NCBI GenBank assembly: GCA_038229295.1
Contig: JBBROO010000018.1
Location: 1-53,489 of the forward strand
Reading direction: 5' to 3'
DNA length: 53,489 bases
From: JAJPGZ01 sp038229295
Lineage (GTDB): Bacteria > Verrucomicrobiota > Verrucomicrobiia > Chthoniobacterales > UBA10450
Made by a program: the position numbers and the translations under genes. A model generated the notes under the pieces. That model searched no databases, was not told where the DNA came from, and worked only from the letters and a program-made list of their open reading frames with translations. Numbering within the stretch: position 1 is the first letter of the stretch; each line of letters starts with the position of its first letter. Positions 7,063 through 15,025 of the stretch are shown one piece after another.

Positions 7063-10000
7063 CACACTCGCACCGGCACGCTCGCGGTGCGTTCGAGTTT
7101 CCCCCAGCTTACCCACGCTCCTTTGATCGCGCGTAGAATCGCTTTCCAAATGCAATAGCTCAACATCGGTCGATAAATCAGGCGCATCGGCAGAATGCGC
7201 CACGCGCGCAGAATCGGTTCGCGTTCCAAAATGCACGCGAGCGTGGCGAGAATTACATCCATCGCCAGAAATGTGATGACGAATGGGAGCAATGCGCGCC
7301 ACGCTCCGAACGGAAGTGACGCGAGCAAAAACAAATCCACCATCGGCGTGATGGCGACGAGGATGATCTGGAAAAACCAAACGCTCGGCAAACTGAACCA
7401 ACCGAGCGCGCCGTATTTCCAATTGAAAACCATGTCGCGATGTTTCCACAGACATTGCAACGTGCCGTAGGCCCAGCGAAATCTTTGCCGCGCGAGTGTG
7501 CGCACGGTTTCGGGCGCTTCCGTCCACGCGATCGCGCCCGGCACGTAGACGATTCGTTGTCGATGTTTGTGTAACGCGAGCGTGAGATCCGTGTCTTCGG
7601 CGAGCGTTTGCAAACTTAACCCGCCGGCTTTGTCGATCGCATCCTTGCGAATCGCGCTGATGGCGCCGGGCACGACCGTGATGCAATTCCAACGATTGTA
7701 GGCGCGCCGGTCCAGATTAAAACCGCACGTGTATTCGAGGGCCTGACATCGCGCGATGAATGTGCGCAGGTTTCCCACTTTGGCGTGACCGGAGACGGCG
7801 CCGATGTGCGGGTCGACAAACGGTTCGACCAAACGCGCGAGCGTGTCGGGCTGACATTGCGTGTCGCCATCGATGAAGACCGCGATGCCGCTCCGCATGA
7901 CGGCGAGGGCGCGTTGCAGCGCGCGCGCCTTGCCGCGATTTTCCTGCTGCAGTAATTTTACTCGAAGATCGACATGGGCAACGCGCTCGACTTCGGCCGC
8001 CGTTTCGTCAGTCGATCCATCATCGACCACAATGATCTCCAACTCGCCTTTGTAGTCGCTCGCCAAAAGCGTCTGCAAAGTTTGCGCGATGACTTTTCCT
8101 TCGTTGTAAGCGGCGATGAGAACGCTGATTGGTTCGGCAAAATCCCCTTTCGCTGCGCGCCGGAACCGATAGGCCAGCCAAATCACAATCATCGTGCGCA
8201 ACACCACCAACGCCGTCGCGACAATCATAAACGCCCAGAGAAATTCCTGAATTCCGTGAAACACGCGAAAGCCAGCGCCACTCACCATGTGCGCCAGGGA
8301 TGGATTCTTTTGCTCGAGCGGCGGCATCACACCATCGCGTGTCGTGCCTAACAACGTCGCCAAAGACACCACCGTATCACCGCGCGTGCGCAACCAATCG
8401 AGAATGCGCGGCAATGCTTCCACTGTTTGCGAGCGGTCGCCGCCGGCATCGTGCAGCAGAATAATATTGCCATCGCGGCGTTGCTGCTTCACTCGCTGCA
8501 CGATGATGTCCGCCCCGGGCTTCGCCCAATCTTGCGGATCGATATTCTCGAGCACGACGAGGTAATCCAGATCTTGCGCGATCTGCAGCGGCGTCAGATC
8601 GCTGATTTGCGACGGACTCGTGTCGGCGGCGAAAGGCGGGCGGAAGAGTGTAGTCGCTCGTCCGGTAATCGCCTGGATGAGCAACTGCGTGGCGTTCAGC
8701 TCCAGGCGAATATGTTCCGGCCAGCACAACGCCAGATTCGGATGGTAGTAGGTGTGGTTTCCGACCTCGTGTCCTTCATTGACAATGCGCCTAACGAGAT
8801 CGGGATAATGCTCGGCATTCGCTCCCACTAAAAAAAATGCAGCTTTAACATTCGCCGCCTTTAAAATGTCGAGGACCTCCGGCGTCCATTCTGGATCAGG
8901 CCCGTCGTCGAACGTGAGCGCGACCTGATGTTCGCCGCCTTCGCCCTGGTGATACAACGTCGGGAACTGCGGAAACTTTGTGTAGCTCGCGGTCAGATAA
9001 CCTTCGGGATCGACCGTCAGCGTGCGCATTCCATCAGAGCGATCTTCATCCACGGTGACAATCTCGCCATCGCCGACATCGGTGATCGTGTCCGTGCTCT
9101 TCAGCACCTCGAGCAGCGGCCGCGTTTGATTGTCGATCTTGAAATCGCGCGGCACATTGAGCGCATCCCAGATCGCGGTGTCCTCACTTCCGAGCCGATA
9201 TAACGCAAACCCGCCCGCCTTTTCATCGCGCACTTCGCGCACTTCATTCAAAAACGTCGCCACATCGAGAAACCAAACCGTGTGCACCTTGTCGGCGTCC
9301 TCATAATAGAATGAGGGATTGTAATCGGGCGCCGCGATCGAGACCGATTCCGTGCCCGCGCTACTCGCGCGACTCATCGCTTCCGGAAAACTGATTAACT
9401 CCGCCTTCTTCGCGCCCGCCGTCCAATCGTAGCCATAACTTCCCAGCGCGATGATCCACTGCTTGCTGTCCGATCCTTCGAGCAACACATGCATCCAGCC
9501 TTCAAACCACGGCCGCGAGCCTAACGGCCCCGGCGGATCGATGTCCGAAGTTTCGTCGAACAACATCGCGACGAAGCGATCGACATTGTCCGAAAGGTTT
9601 TCGAAATCGATGTAATCGAGCTCCTGTCCCGGCTGCACGCAAAGCCAGAGCTGTTTGTCATCTTCGTGCAGCGCGTCCGTAAATTTGTCGATGAACGCCG
9701 TGATATCTTTTTTGTAGGCGGGATCGATCTGCTCCCAATCGACCACCACGCCGGCTGCTTTCGCGTTGCGCAAAACCGCCAGCACTTTGCTGATGAAACG
9801 TTCTTGTCGATCTTGCGGACCGTGCGCCAGATTCTCGATCGCTTCCGGCTGCCAGGTGTCGCCGACCAGATTGGTCAGCAGAGGCATCAACGCGATGCCT
9901 TTGCTCGCCGCCAGTTTCGGCAAGCGATTGTCGGCATCGATCTGCAAATCACCCATCCCATTGATGACCGACATCCATTCCGGGCAAAGATGCGTGATCT

Positions 10001-10418
10001 GCGCCGCGTGCTGCTCAAGCGACGCATAACTGTAGGGATCGCCATTCGTATAAAACGCCAGCCGGACCTCGTTAGGCGGCGCTTTCTTACGCGGCTTCGC
10101 CGCCGGAGTTGGCGTCGCCCCGCCCAGTTTTTTCGCCGCCAGTTTCGCCGCGCCGAATTTCTGCCAGAGCAAAGAGCTTGGGGGAATTTGGCCAGCCGGA
10201 TTTTGTTTTTGCAGCGCCTTCAGTTGCCCCTTCAATTGCCGCAATGAAAACGGCACGCGCATTTGCGGCGCGACGAAAAGCGTTTGCACGAACAACACCG
10301 TCGCCAGAAAAACCACGATGCCGCTCAACAACAAAATTAACCGCAGCCGCGGCCAGCGTTTACCTGCCGGATCGGAAAAAACAAACGGCGTAATCTCGTC
10401 TGGAGAAAGCTCCTGCAT
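7062..10418 (-). CDS. Tri-domain membrane polysaccharide enzyme: GH18-like + NodB deacetylase + GT2 processive synthase
   Basis: 1118 residues. A transmembrane helix (about 26-48) and an Ala/Pro/Lys linker precede a GH18-like barrel (about 117-425; AGVVVDWEQID carries the catalytic-type Glu at about 229). A NodB polysaccharide deacetylase follows (about 497-690; metal and base residues in LTFDDGPDPEW, GNHTYYHP and RPPFAAD). A family 2 glycosyltransferase comes next (about 763-985; VDDGSTD, FIDGDTQC, EDTDLTLALH, QRFRW), with membrane helices near 720-750 and after 1000. The QxxRW motif marks processive synthases of the PgaC/hyaluronan/chitin type. The order suggests one chain that synthesises and deacetylates a beta-linked amino-sugar polymer, with the GH18-like part cutting or binding it. 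It is coupled to the GH26-like gene by an ATGA overlap. Confidence 0.88.
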   Translation of the reverse strand: MQELSPDEITPFVFSDPAGKRWPRLRLILLLSGIVVFLATVLFVQTLFVAPQMRVPFSLRQLKGQLKALQKQNPAGQIPPSSLLWQKFGAAKLAAKKLGGATPTPAAKPRKKAPPNEVRLAFYTNGDPYSYASLEQHAAQITHLCPEWMSVINGMGDLQIDADNRLPKLAASKGIALMPLLTNLVGDTWQPEAIENLAHGPQDRQERFISKVLAVLRNAKAAGVVVDWEQIDPAYKKDITAFIDKFTDALHEDDKQLWLCVQPGQELDYIDFENLSDNVDRFVAMLFDETSDIDPPGPLGSRPWFEGWMHVLLEGSDSKQWIIALGSYGYDWTAGAKKAELISFPEAMSRASSAGTESVSIAAPDYNPSFYYEDADKVHTVWFLDVATFLNEVREVRDEKAGGFALYRLGSEDTAIWDALNVPRDFKIDNQTRPLLEVLKSTDTITDVGDGEIVTVDEDRSDGMRTLTVDPEGYLTASYTKFPQFPTLYHQGEGGEHQVALTFDDGPDPEWTPEVLDILKAANVKAAFFLVGANAEHYPDLVRRIVNEGHEVGNHTYYHPNLALCWPEHIRLELNATQLLIQAITGRATTLFRPPFAADTSPSQISDLTPLQIAQDLDYLVVLENIDPQDWAKPGADIIVQRVKQQRRDGNIILLHDAGGDRSQTVEALPRILDWLRTRGDTVVSLATLLGTTRDGVMPPLEQKNPSLAHMVSGAGFRVFHGIQEFLWAFMIVATALVVLRTMIVIWLAYRFRRAAKGDFAEPISVLIAAYNEGKVIAQTLQTLLASDYKGELEIIVVDDGSTDETAAEVERVAHVDLRVKLLQQENRGKARALQRALAVMRSGIAVFIDGDTQCQPDTLARLVEPFVDPHIGAVSGHAKVGNLRTFIARCQALEYTCGFNLDRRAYNRWNCITVVPGAISAIRKDAIDKAGGLSLQTLAEDTDLTLALHKHRQRIVYVPGAIAWTEAPETVRTLARQRFRWAYGTLQCLWKHRDMVFNWKYGALGWFSLPSVWFFQIILVAITPMVDLFLLASLPFGAWRALLPFVITFLAMDVILATLACILEREPILRAWRILPMRLIYRPMLSYCIWKAILRAIKGAWVSWGKLERTASVPVRV

Positions 10419-10490
10419 GCGCGCGTATCATCGCCGACCGCTCAAAATAAGAAAATCCGATTCTCGCAGGCAGTTCCGCATTCAACGTTG

Positions 10491-10520
10491 AACGTTGAGC
10501 GTTGAACGTTGAACGTTCGC
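10491..10520. repeat. Tandem 9-base repeat (GTTGAACGT)n
   Basis: Three to four units of GTTGAACGT or GTTGAGCGT lie head to tail directly upstream of the gamma-carbonic-anhydrase-like gene. AACGTT is self-complementary, so the array can fold. A second array lies at 11075-11112 at the 3' end of the same gene, and a related CCCAACGCTCAACG pair lies at 21799-21828. The rest of the 10419-10523 gap probably holds divergent promoters, but none is clear. Confidence 0.75.
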
Positions 10521-10523
10521 TTG

Positions 10524-11099
10524 ATGAACGCCGACAGTTTGCCCACCGGTCACGCCGGCATCGACGCCCGTCTGAAAAAAGGCCCGACCCTCCACCCGAG
10601 CGCGTGGATCGTCCCGGGCGCCACCGTCATCGGCGACGTCACTCTCGCCGAGGAATCGAGTGTCTGGTTCGGCGCCGTTCTCCGCGGCGACATCAATCGC
10701 ATCATCATTGGCCCACGCTCAAACATTCAGGACAACGCCGTCGTGCACATCGACACGCCTAACGAAACCAATGTCGGCGAGCTCGTCACCATCGGCCACA
10801 GCGCCATCGTGCATGCGTGCAAGATCGACAACGAAGTTCTCATCGGCATGGGCGCCATCGTTCTCGACGGCGCCGAAATCGGCGCCCGTTCCATCATCGG
10901 CGCCAACGCACTCGTCACCCTCGGCACGAAAATTCCGCCCGGCTCGTTAGTCCTGGGTTCGCCCGCAAAAATTCGGCGCGCCCTTTCGCTCGACGAACAA
11001 AAAGATATCGCGCGCTGGGCCTGGGGCTATGTCGAAACGGCAAAACATTTCCGCGAGTTCTACGCCAAGAATCATTCAACGTTGAACGTTGGACGTTGA
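10524..11099 (+). CDS. Gamma-carbonic-anhydrase-like hexapeptide-repeat protein
   Basis: 191 residues made of left-handed beta-helix hexapeptide repeats (VIGDVTLAEESSVWFGAVLR, IGPRSNIQDNAVVHID, IGMGAIVLDGAEIGARSIIG). The metal-ligand pattern of the gamma class is present: HID, then VTIGHSAIVHACKI, with three histidines at the expected spacing. Family members (YrdA/PaaY/CaiE type) include zinc or iron carbonic anhydrases and thioesterases, so the activity is uncertain. The ATG at 10524 is used; a TTG at 10509 falls inside the repeat array. The last codons (STLNVGR) are also encoded by a second array, so both ends of this gene have been reshaped by the repeat. Confidence 0.82.
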   Translation: MNADSLPTGHAGIDARLKKGPTLHPSAWIVPGATVIGDVTLAEESSVWFGAVLRGDINRIIIGPRSNIQDNAVVHIDTPNETNVGELVTIGHSAIVHACKIDNEVLIGMGAIVLDGAEIGARSIIGANALVTLGTKIPPGSLVLGSPAKIRRALSLDEQKDIARWAWGYVETAKHFREFYAKNHSTLNVGR

Positions 11100-12178
11100 G
11101 CGTTGAACGTTTTCTTCAAATCTTCTCCCAGCTCTCGCGCGCTCTCCCGCAACAATTCCGCCGCCTGGGATTTGTTCCCGCCAAGTTCGTAAACCCGATC
11201 GAAGATTTCCCGGACTTGTCGATCTTCCTCCGCGCGCCCGACCATTGCGTAAACGCGTTTGCCAAGTTTGCGCGCCAGCTTCGCCACGCCCGCCGGTGTT
11301 TTCCCAGCAAGAGTTTGTCGATCCAAACTTCCTTCACCGGTAATCACAAGATCGACATCGTGCATTTTCGATTCGAGCCCCACCGCTTCCGCGACGATTT
11401 CAAAACCCGATCGCATCGTTGCGCCGCAAAAACTCATCAACCCAAAACCAAGTCCACCGGCCGCGCCGGTGCCCGGTTCGTTCCGATAATCAAAACCAAA
11501 TTCGCGTGCGACCACATCGGCCAGTTGCGTTAGGGCGAACTCAAATATGTCGATCTTGTCCGGCTGTATTCCCTTTTGCGGACCAAACACTCGCGTCGCG
11601 CCATTTTCGCCGAGCAATGGATTGCGCACGTCAGCCGCCGCGACAATTTTCGGCAGCGTCAAATTTTTTGGACGCTGAATTCGCGTCAGCTTTTTCAGTT
11701 CGCTTACGGCGTCGGTCACCTGAAAGAATTCGTAGCCGAGGGCTCGGGCCATTCCGAAGCCGCCATCGTTCGTCGCGCTGCCGCCCAAACCGACGACGAT
11801 CTCGGTCGCTCCACGCGCCCGCGCATCCAGAATCATTTCGCCGACTCCAAACGTGCTCGCAAGATCGACATCATACTTCTGGCCTAACAACCGCAGCAAT
11901 CCGGCCGCTTCGCTCATTTCGATCACGGCAAGGTTTCCGATGAGCGCATAACGAGCTTCGATGTCGCGACCGAGCGCGTCATGCGCATTGCATTTCACCC
12001 ACGAGCCACCGCGCGCATCGCAAATCACTTCCGCGGTCCCTTCCCCGCCGTCAGCCAAAGGCACGATGTCGATCTTGGCGTCGCGTAAAACTTCGCGCAG
12101 ACCGGCCGCGATGTTCTCCGCCACTTCGCGCGCGCTTAAAACGCCTTTGAATTTATCGGGCGCGACAAGGATGCGCAC
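11072..12178 (-). CDS. Glycerate kinase (GlxK/GarK type)
   Basis: 368 residues starting at a GTG. The N-terminus ILVAPDKFKGVLSAREVA and the motifs PLADGGEGTAEV, VGLGGSATNDGGFGMARALG and GAAGGLGFGLMSF are characteristic of the type I glycerate 2-kinase family, which phosphorylates D-glycerate for entry to glycolysis. The GTG overlaps the stop of gatB by one base (TAGTG), indicating coupled translation. The final residues (TFNAQRPTFNVE) are encoded by the GTTGAACGT repeat array, and the end overlaps the convergent gene by 28 bases. Four iterated 10-mers lie inside, encoding KID, VDL and other tripeptides in different frames. Confidence 0.9.
   Translation of the reverse strand: MRILVAPDKFKGVLSAREVAENIAAGLREVLRDAKIDIVPLADGGEGTAEVICDARGGSWVKCNAHDALGRDIEARYALIGNLAVIEMSEAAGLLRLLGQKYDVDLASTFGVGEMILDARARGATEIVVGLGGSATNDGGFGMARALGYEFFQVTDAVSELKKLTRIQRPKNLTLPKIVAAADVRNPLLGENGATRVFGPQKGIQPDKIDIFEFALTQLADVVAREFGFDYRNEPGTGAAGGLGFGLMSFCGATMRSGFEIVAEAVGLESKMHDVDLVITGEGSLDRQTLAGKTPAGVAKLARKLGKRVYAMVGRAEEDRQVREIFDRVYELGGNKSQAAELLRESARELGEDLKKTFNAQRPTFNVE
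11075..11112. repeat. Second (GTTGAACGT)n array in the overlap of two convergent genes
   Basis: Begins TTCAACGTTGAACGTTGGAC and continues GTTGAGCGTTGAACGTTTTC. It supplies the last codons of both the gamma-carbonic-anhydrase-like gene and the glycerate kinase gene. It may fold as a bidirectional terminator: AACGTTGAACGTT is palindromic, and AACGTTTTC supplies a short T-run. Confidence 0.65.
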
Positions 12179-13629
12179 TACTTCAACTTGCGCGCGAGAA
12201 TCTCACCGGCCAATTGAGGATTCGCTTTTCCTTTCGACAATTTCATTACCTGGCCTTTCAGGAAATTCAGCGATGCTTCATTGCCCGATTTGAAATCAGC
12301 CACCGGTTTCGGGTTCGCCGCGATGACTTCGTCGCAAAGTTTTTCGATTGCATCGACATCGCTCAGTTGTTCGATGCCTTTTTCCCGAACGATCGCATCC
12401 GCACCTTTGCCGCTCGCGAACATTTCCAAGAAGACTTCCTTCGCTTGTTTGCCGCTGATCCTGCCGTGGTCGATCAAACTGGTGAGTTCTTCGAGCGCGG
12501 CGGGCGGAATCGGACAATCGCTGATTGTTTTATTGGCGGCGCCGAGCGCACTTTGCAGATCGTTCAGTATCCAATTCGCGATGCTCTTTGGCTTCTTCGT
12601 GCCTTTAGCCGCGGTCTCGAAATAGCGCGCAAGATCGACATCGTCTGCCAGAACGCCGGCATCGTAAGAGGTGATTTGATATTGCTCGACGAACCGGGCG
12701 CGTTTCGCCGCCGGCAACTCCGGCATTCGCGCGCGTGCATCGACCAGCAACGCGTCACTTTTCACCGGCACGAGATCGGGATCGGGAAAGTATCGGTAAT
12801 CGTGCGTCGATTCTTTTGTGCGCATCAGAAATGTCTCACCGGCGTCGTCGTTCCAGCCGCGCGTTTCCTGCTGTAATTTTTCGCCGCGCTCGAGCGCTTG
12901 CACTTGTCGATCTAACTCGTAAGCGAGCGCGCGCCGCACCCCACTAATCGAGTTCATGTTCTTGATCTCAATCTTCGCGCCGAGTTCTTTCTGCGACTGT
13001 GGCCTAACGGAAACATTGCAGTCGCATCGTAGTTGCCCCTTCTCCATGTCGGCGTCGCTGACTGCGCCGTAGATCAGGATTTGTTTGAGCGAAGTGAGAA
13101 ACGCGAACGCTTCTTCCGGCGAATTAATTTCCGGCTGCGTGACGATCTCCATCAACGGCGTGCCGGCGCGATTGAAATCGATGCCGGTGGTCGACTCGAA
13201 ATGAAAACTTTTCGCCACGTCTTCTTCGAGATGAATGCGCACGAGCGGCACTTGCTTGTCGAAGTCCGCGATTTTTTTCTGCGCATCTTTCGGATACGCG
13301 AGATTGTGCAACGAAACGCGGCCGTTCGCGCACAACGGCAGGTCGTATTGCGAAATCTGATAATTCTTCGGCATGTCTGGATAAAAATAATTTTTGCGAT
13401 CGAACTTGCAGACCGGCGCGATGTCGCACTCGAGCATCAAGCCCGTCAACACCGTCATGCGCAGCGCTTCGTGATTCATCACCGGCAACGCGCCCGGCAA
13501 TCCAAGACAAATCGGACAAGTGTGTGTGTTCGGATCGGCGCCAAATTCCACCGGACACGCACAAAACATTTTCGAGCGGGTCTTGAGTTGAACATGCACC
13601 TCAAGCCCGATCGTCGTGATGAATTTCAT
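12178..13629 (-). CDS. gatB: Aspartyl/glutamyl-tRNA amidotransferase subunit B
   Basis: 483 residues, a normal length. The start TIGLEVHVQLKTRSKMFCAC and the motifs HTCPICLGLPGALPVMN, KNYFYPDMPKNYQISQYDLP and RCDCNVSVRP are diagnostic. The C-terminal helical and YqeY-like part (residues about 330-483) binds the tRNA elbow. GatB catalyses, with GatA and GatC, the conversion of misacylated Glu-tRNA(Gln) or Asp-tRNA(Asn). Because a full asnS gene lies in this window, Glu-tRNA(Gln) is the likelier substrate here. gatA and gatC are not in the window. The glycerate kinase gene is translationally coupled downstream. Confidence 0.96.
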   Translation of the reverse strand: MKFITTIGLEVHVQLKTRSKMFCACPVEFGADPNTHTCPICLGLPGALPVMNHEALRMTVLTGLMLECDIAPVCKFDRKNYFYPDMPKNYQISQYDLPLCANGRVSLHNLAYPKDAQKKIADFDKQVPLVRIHLEEDVAKSFHFESTTGIDFNRAGTPLMEIVTQPEINSPEEAFAFLTSLKQILIYGAVSDADMEKGQLRCDCNVSVRPQSQKELGAKIEIKNMNSISGVRRALAYELDRQVQALERGEKLQQETRGWNDDAGETFLMRTKESTHDYRYFPDPDLVPVKSDALLVDARARMPELPAAKRARFVEQYQITSYDAGVLADDVDLARYFETAAKGTKKPKSIANWILNDLQSALGAANKTISDCPIPPAALEELTSLIDHGRISGKQAKEVFLEMFASGKGADAIVREKGIEQLSDVDAIEKLCDEVIAANPKPVADFKSGNEASLNFLKGQVMKLSKGKANPQLAGEILARKLK

Positions 13630-13639
13630 CTATTCAGAT

Positions 13640-13672
13640 TCCTCGCACAACGGCCACAAAGGTCACAAAGAA
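13640..13672. repeat. CACAAAGG-type short repeats flanking the GxxExxY gene
   Basis: CACAACGGCCACAAAGGTCACAAAG lies just 3' of the GxxExxY stop. The complementary type, CCGTTGTGTCCTTGGTGG, lies at 14075-14092 immediately 5' of its start. The two face each other like ends of a small cassette. Confidence 0.5.
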
Positions 13673-14073
13673 ACCTCGGAGGGATTTTCGTCATCTAATT
13701 TGCCGTTGATGATTCGCTTAATCCCGTTCTTCAGATGCGCCTCGCCGAAGTTGATCAGCAGGCCGAGCTTCAAACCGCTCATTCGTAATTGCGTCAGCAA
13801 TTGTTTCGCGTGCAGCGCGGAAAATGTTTCTACTGACTTAAGCTCTATAATGACTCTCGAATTAACGAACAAATCTGCACGAAAGGCTTCGTCAAACCGA
13901 ACGCCGTCGTAGGTAATGGGCATCGCTTTCTGCCGTTCGACTGCTAGCCCAGTCTTCCGGAGTTCATGCGCGAGAACGACTTCGTAAACGGATTCAAGCA
14001 ATCCTGGACCGAGCTTGGTATGCACAACGAATGCAGAGTCCAGGATTTGTTTGGCAATCTCGTTCTCCGTCAT
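13663..14073 (-). CDS. GxxExxY protein
   Basis: 136 residues from the ATG at 14073. The family signature GPGLLESVYE lies near residue 27, followed by the nuclease-like core VIIELKSVETFSALHAKQLL, QLRMSGLKLGLLINFGEAHL and a basic end. The E-x-K arrangement and the fold are reminiscent of PD-(D/E)xK proteins; the function is unknown. Longer in-frame upstream sequence (to 14238) overlaps the cvpA-like gene and lacks family character, so it is excluded. The gene is inserted between gatB and cvpA and flanked by short CACAAAGG-type repeats on both sides, consistent with an acquired cassette. Confidence 0.85.
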   Translation of the reverse strand: MTENEIAKQILDSAFVVHTKLGPGLLESVYEVVLAHELRKTGLAVERQKAMPITYDGVRFDEAFRADLFVNSRVIIELKSVETFSALHAKQLLTQLRMSGLKLGLLINFGEAHLKNGIKRIINGKLDDENPSEVSL

Positions 14074-14104
14074 CCGTTGTGTCCTTGGTGGACTTAGTGC
14101 GAGT

Positions 14105-15025
14105 CTATTTTTCCTGCAGTGAGTAATCGAGAGCCCGTTGCAAATCGAATTTCTTAATCCGCTGGAACAACGCCGGGTCGTTCGCCGCATCGATGATTTT
14201 TTGGTCCTGCAAAAGATCGACAAAGCGACCTTGCGCAATCAGTTCCTGAATCGTGGGGTCGTCACGTAGCGCCGCGATTTTTGGATGCTCGCTCAATTCC
14301 CGCGCCCCCGGAAAATTCAGGAATCGCTGCGCGCTTTCCGCATCCGAGACAACTTTGCCGACTCGGCCGAGCGTTTCGTAAGTATTTGTCGGAATGACAT
14401 CGGCTTTTTTCACAACATCGCCGACCGCTCCCATCTCCAGCGAATTTTTCAGGCGCGCGAGCGAGTTTAAGACGGAAGATTCGTCCGGCGGCTGGTTCAG
14501 AACGCCGCGACGCACATCGACCGCGTGCAATGCGCGCGCGGCCGGCGCCGTCATTTCCTTCGCGACCTGTTCGTGCGCGGGCGCTTCGGCGAGCGATCCG
14601 ACCGAGCGCACGCCAACCACGATTAACCAGACCAGAAACGCACCGAAAAAAATCCCGAGAATCGCACCGCTAGATCCGTAGACGAACCGCAAAAATGCCG
14701 AGTTATGCTGACGCGTCCTTCGAAACATCATGACGCCGATGCCGTTGATGAGGGCGTAGACTGCTATCGCCAGGACCGCACCTACTAAGATCGACATGAT
14801 GAAATCCGGAATCCGCACGAACGGCGTAACGAATGGTCCAATAAGCGGACCCCCGAAGTAGGCCGCGAGATATGCGCCGATGAGTGCGGCCAGGCGCGCC
14901 AATTGCCGCGCAACGCCGCGGCGCCAACCGCGCACGACTTCGAACAAAATCAGAACAAGCGCGAACGAAACGAACGCGAGTTGCCAGATCGGCGAACCTG
15001 CTGCCTGTGGAATTGCCGGGTTCAT
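14105..15025 (-). CDS. CvpA-family membrane protein with long C-terminal extension
   Basis: 306 residues from the ATG at 15025, which overlaps the aroC stop as ATGA. Four hydrophobic segments within residues 10-150 (LAFVSFALVLILFEVVRG, LAALIGAYLAAYFGG, IMSILVGAVLAIAVYALING, GAILGIFFGAFLVWLIVVG) and the segment RGWRRGVARQLARLAAL match CvpA/colicin V production proteins. The remaining 150 residues are soluble and helical (SARLKNSLEMGAVGDVVKKA region, ending FDLQRALDYSLQEK), longer than in E. coli CvpA. CvpA proteins affect envelope stability and biofilm formation; the precise role is unknown. Two iterated 10-mers occur inside. Confidence 0.8.
   Translation of the reverse strand: MNPAIPQAAGSPIWQLAFVSFALVLILFEVVRGWRRGVARQLARLAALIGAYLAAYFGGPLIGPFVTPFVRIPDFIMSILVGAVLAIAVYALINGIGVMMFRRTRQHNSAFLRFVYGSSGAILGIFFGAFLVWLIVVGVRSVGSLAEAPAHEQVAKEMTAPAARALHAVDVRRGVLNQPPDESSVLNSLARLKNSLEMGAVGDVVKKADVIPTNTYETLGRVGKVVSDAESAQRFLNFPGARELSEHPKIAALRDDPTIQELIAQGRFVDLLQDQKIIDAANDPALFQRIKKFDLQRALDYSLQEK

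Noticed and set aside
13616..13912. + strand open frame of 98 codons beside gatB
   Set aside because: Antisense to the GxxExxY gene; no motif and no ribosome-binding site.
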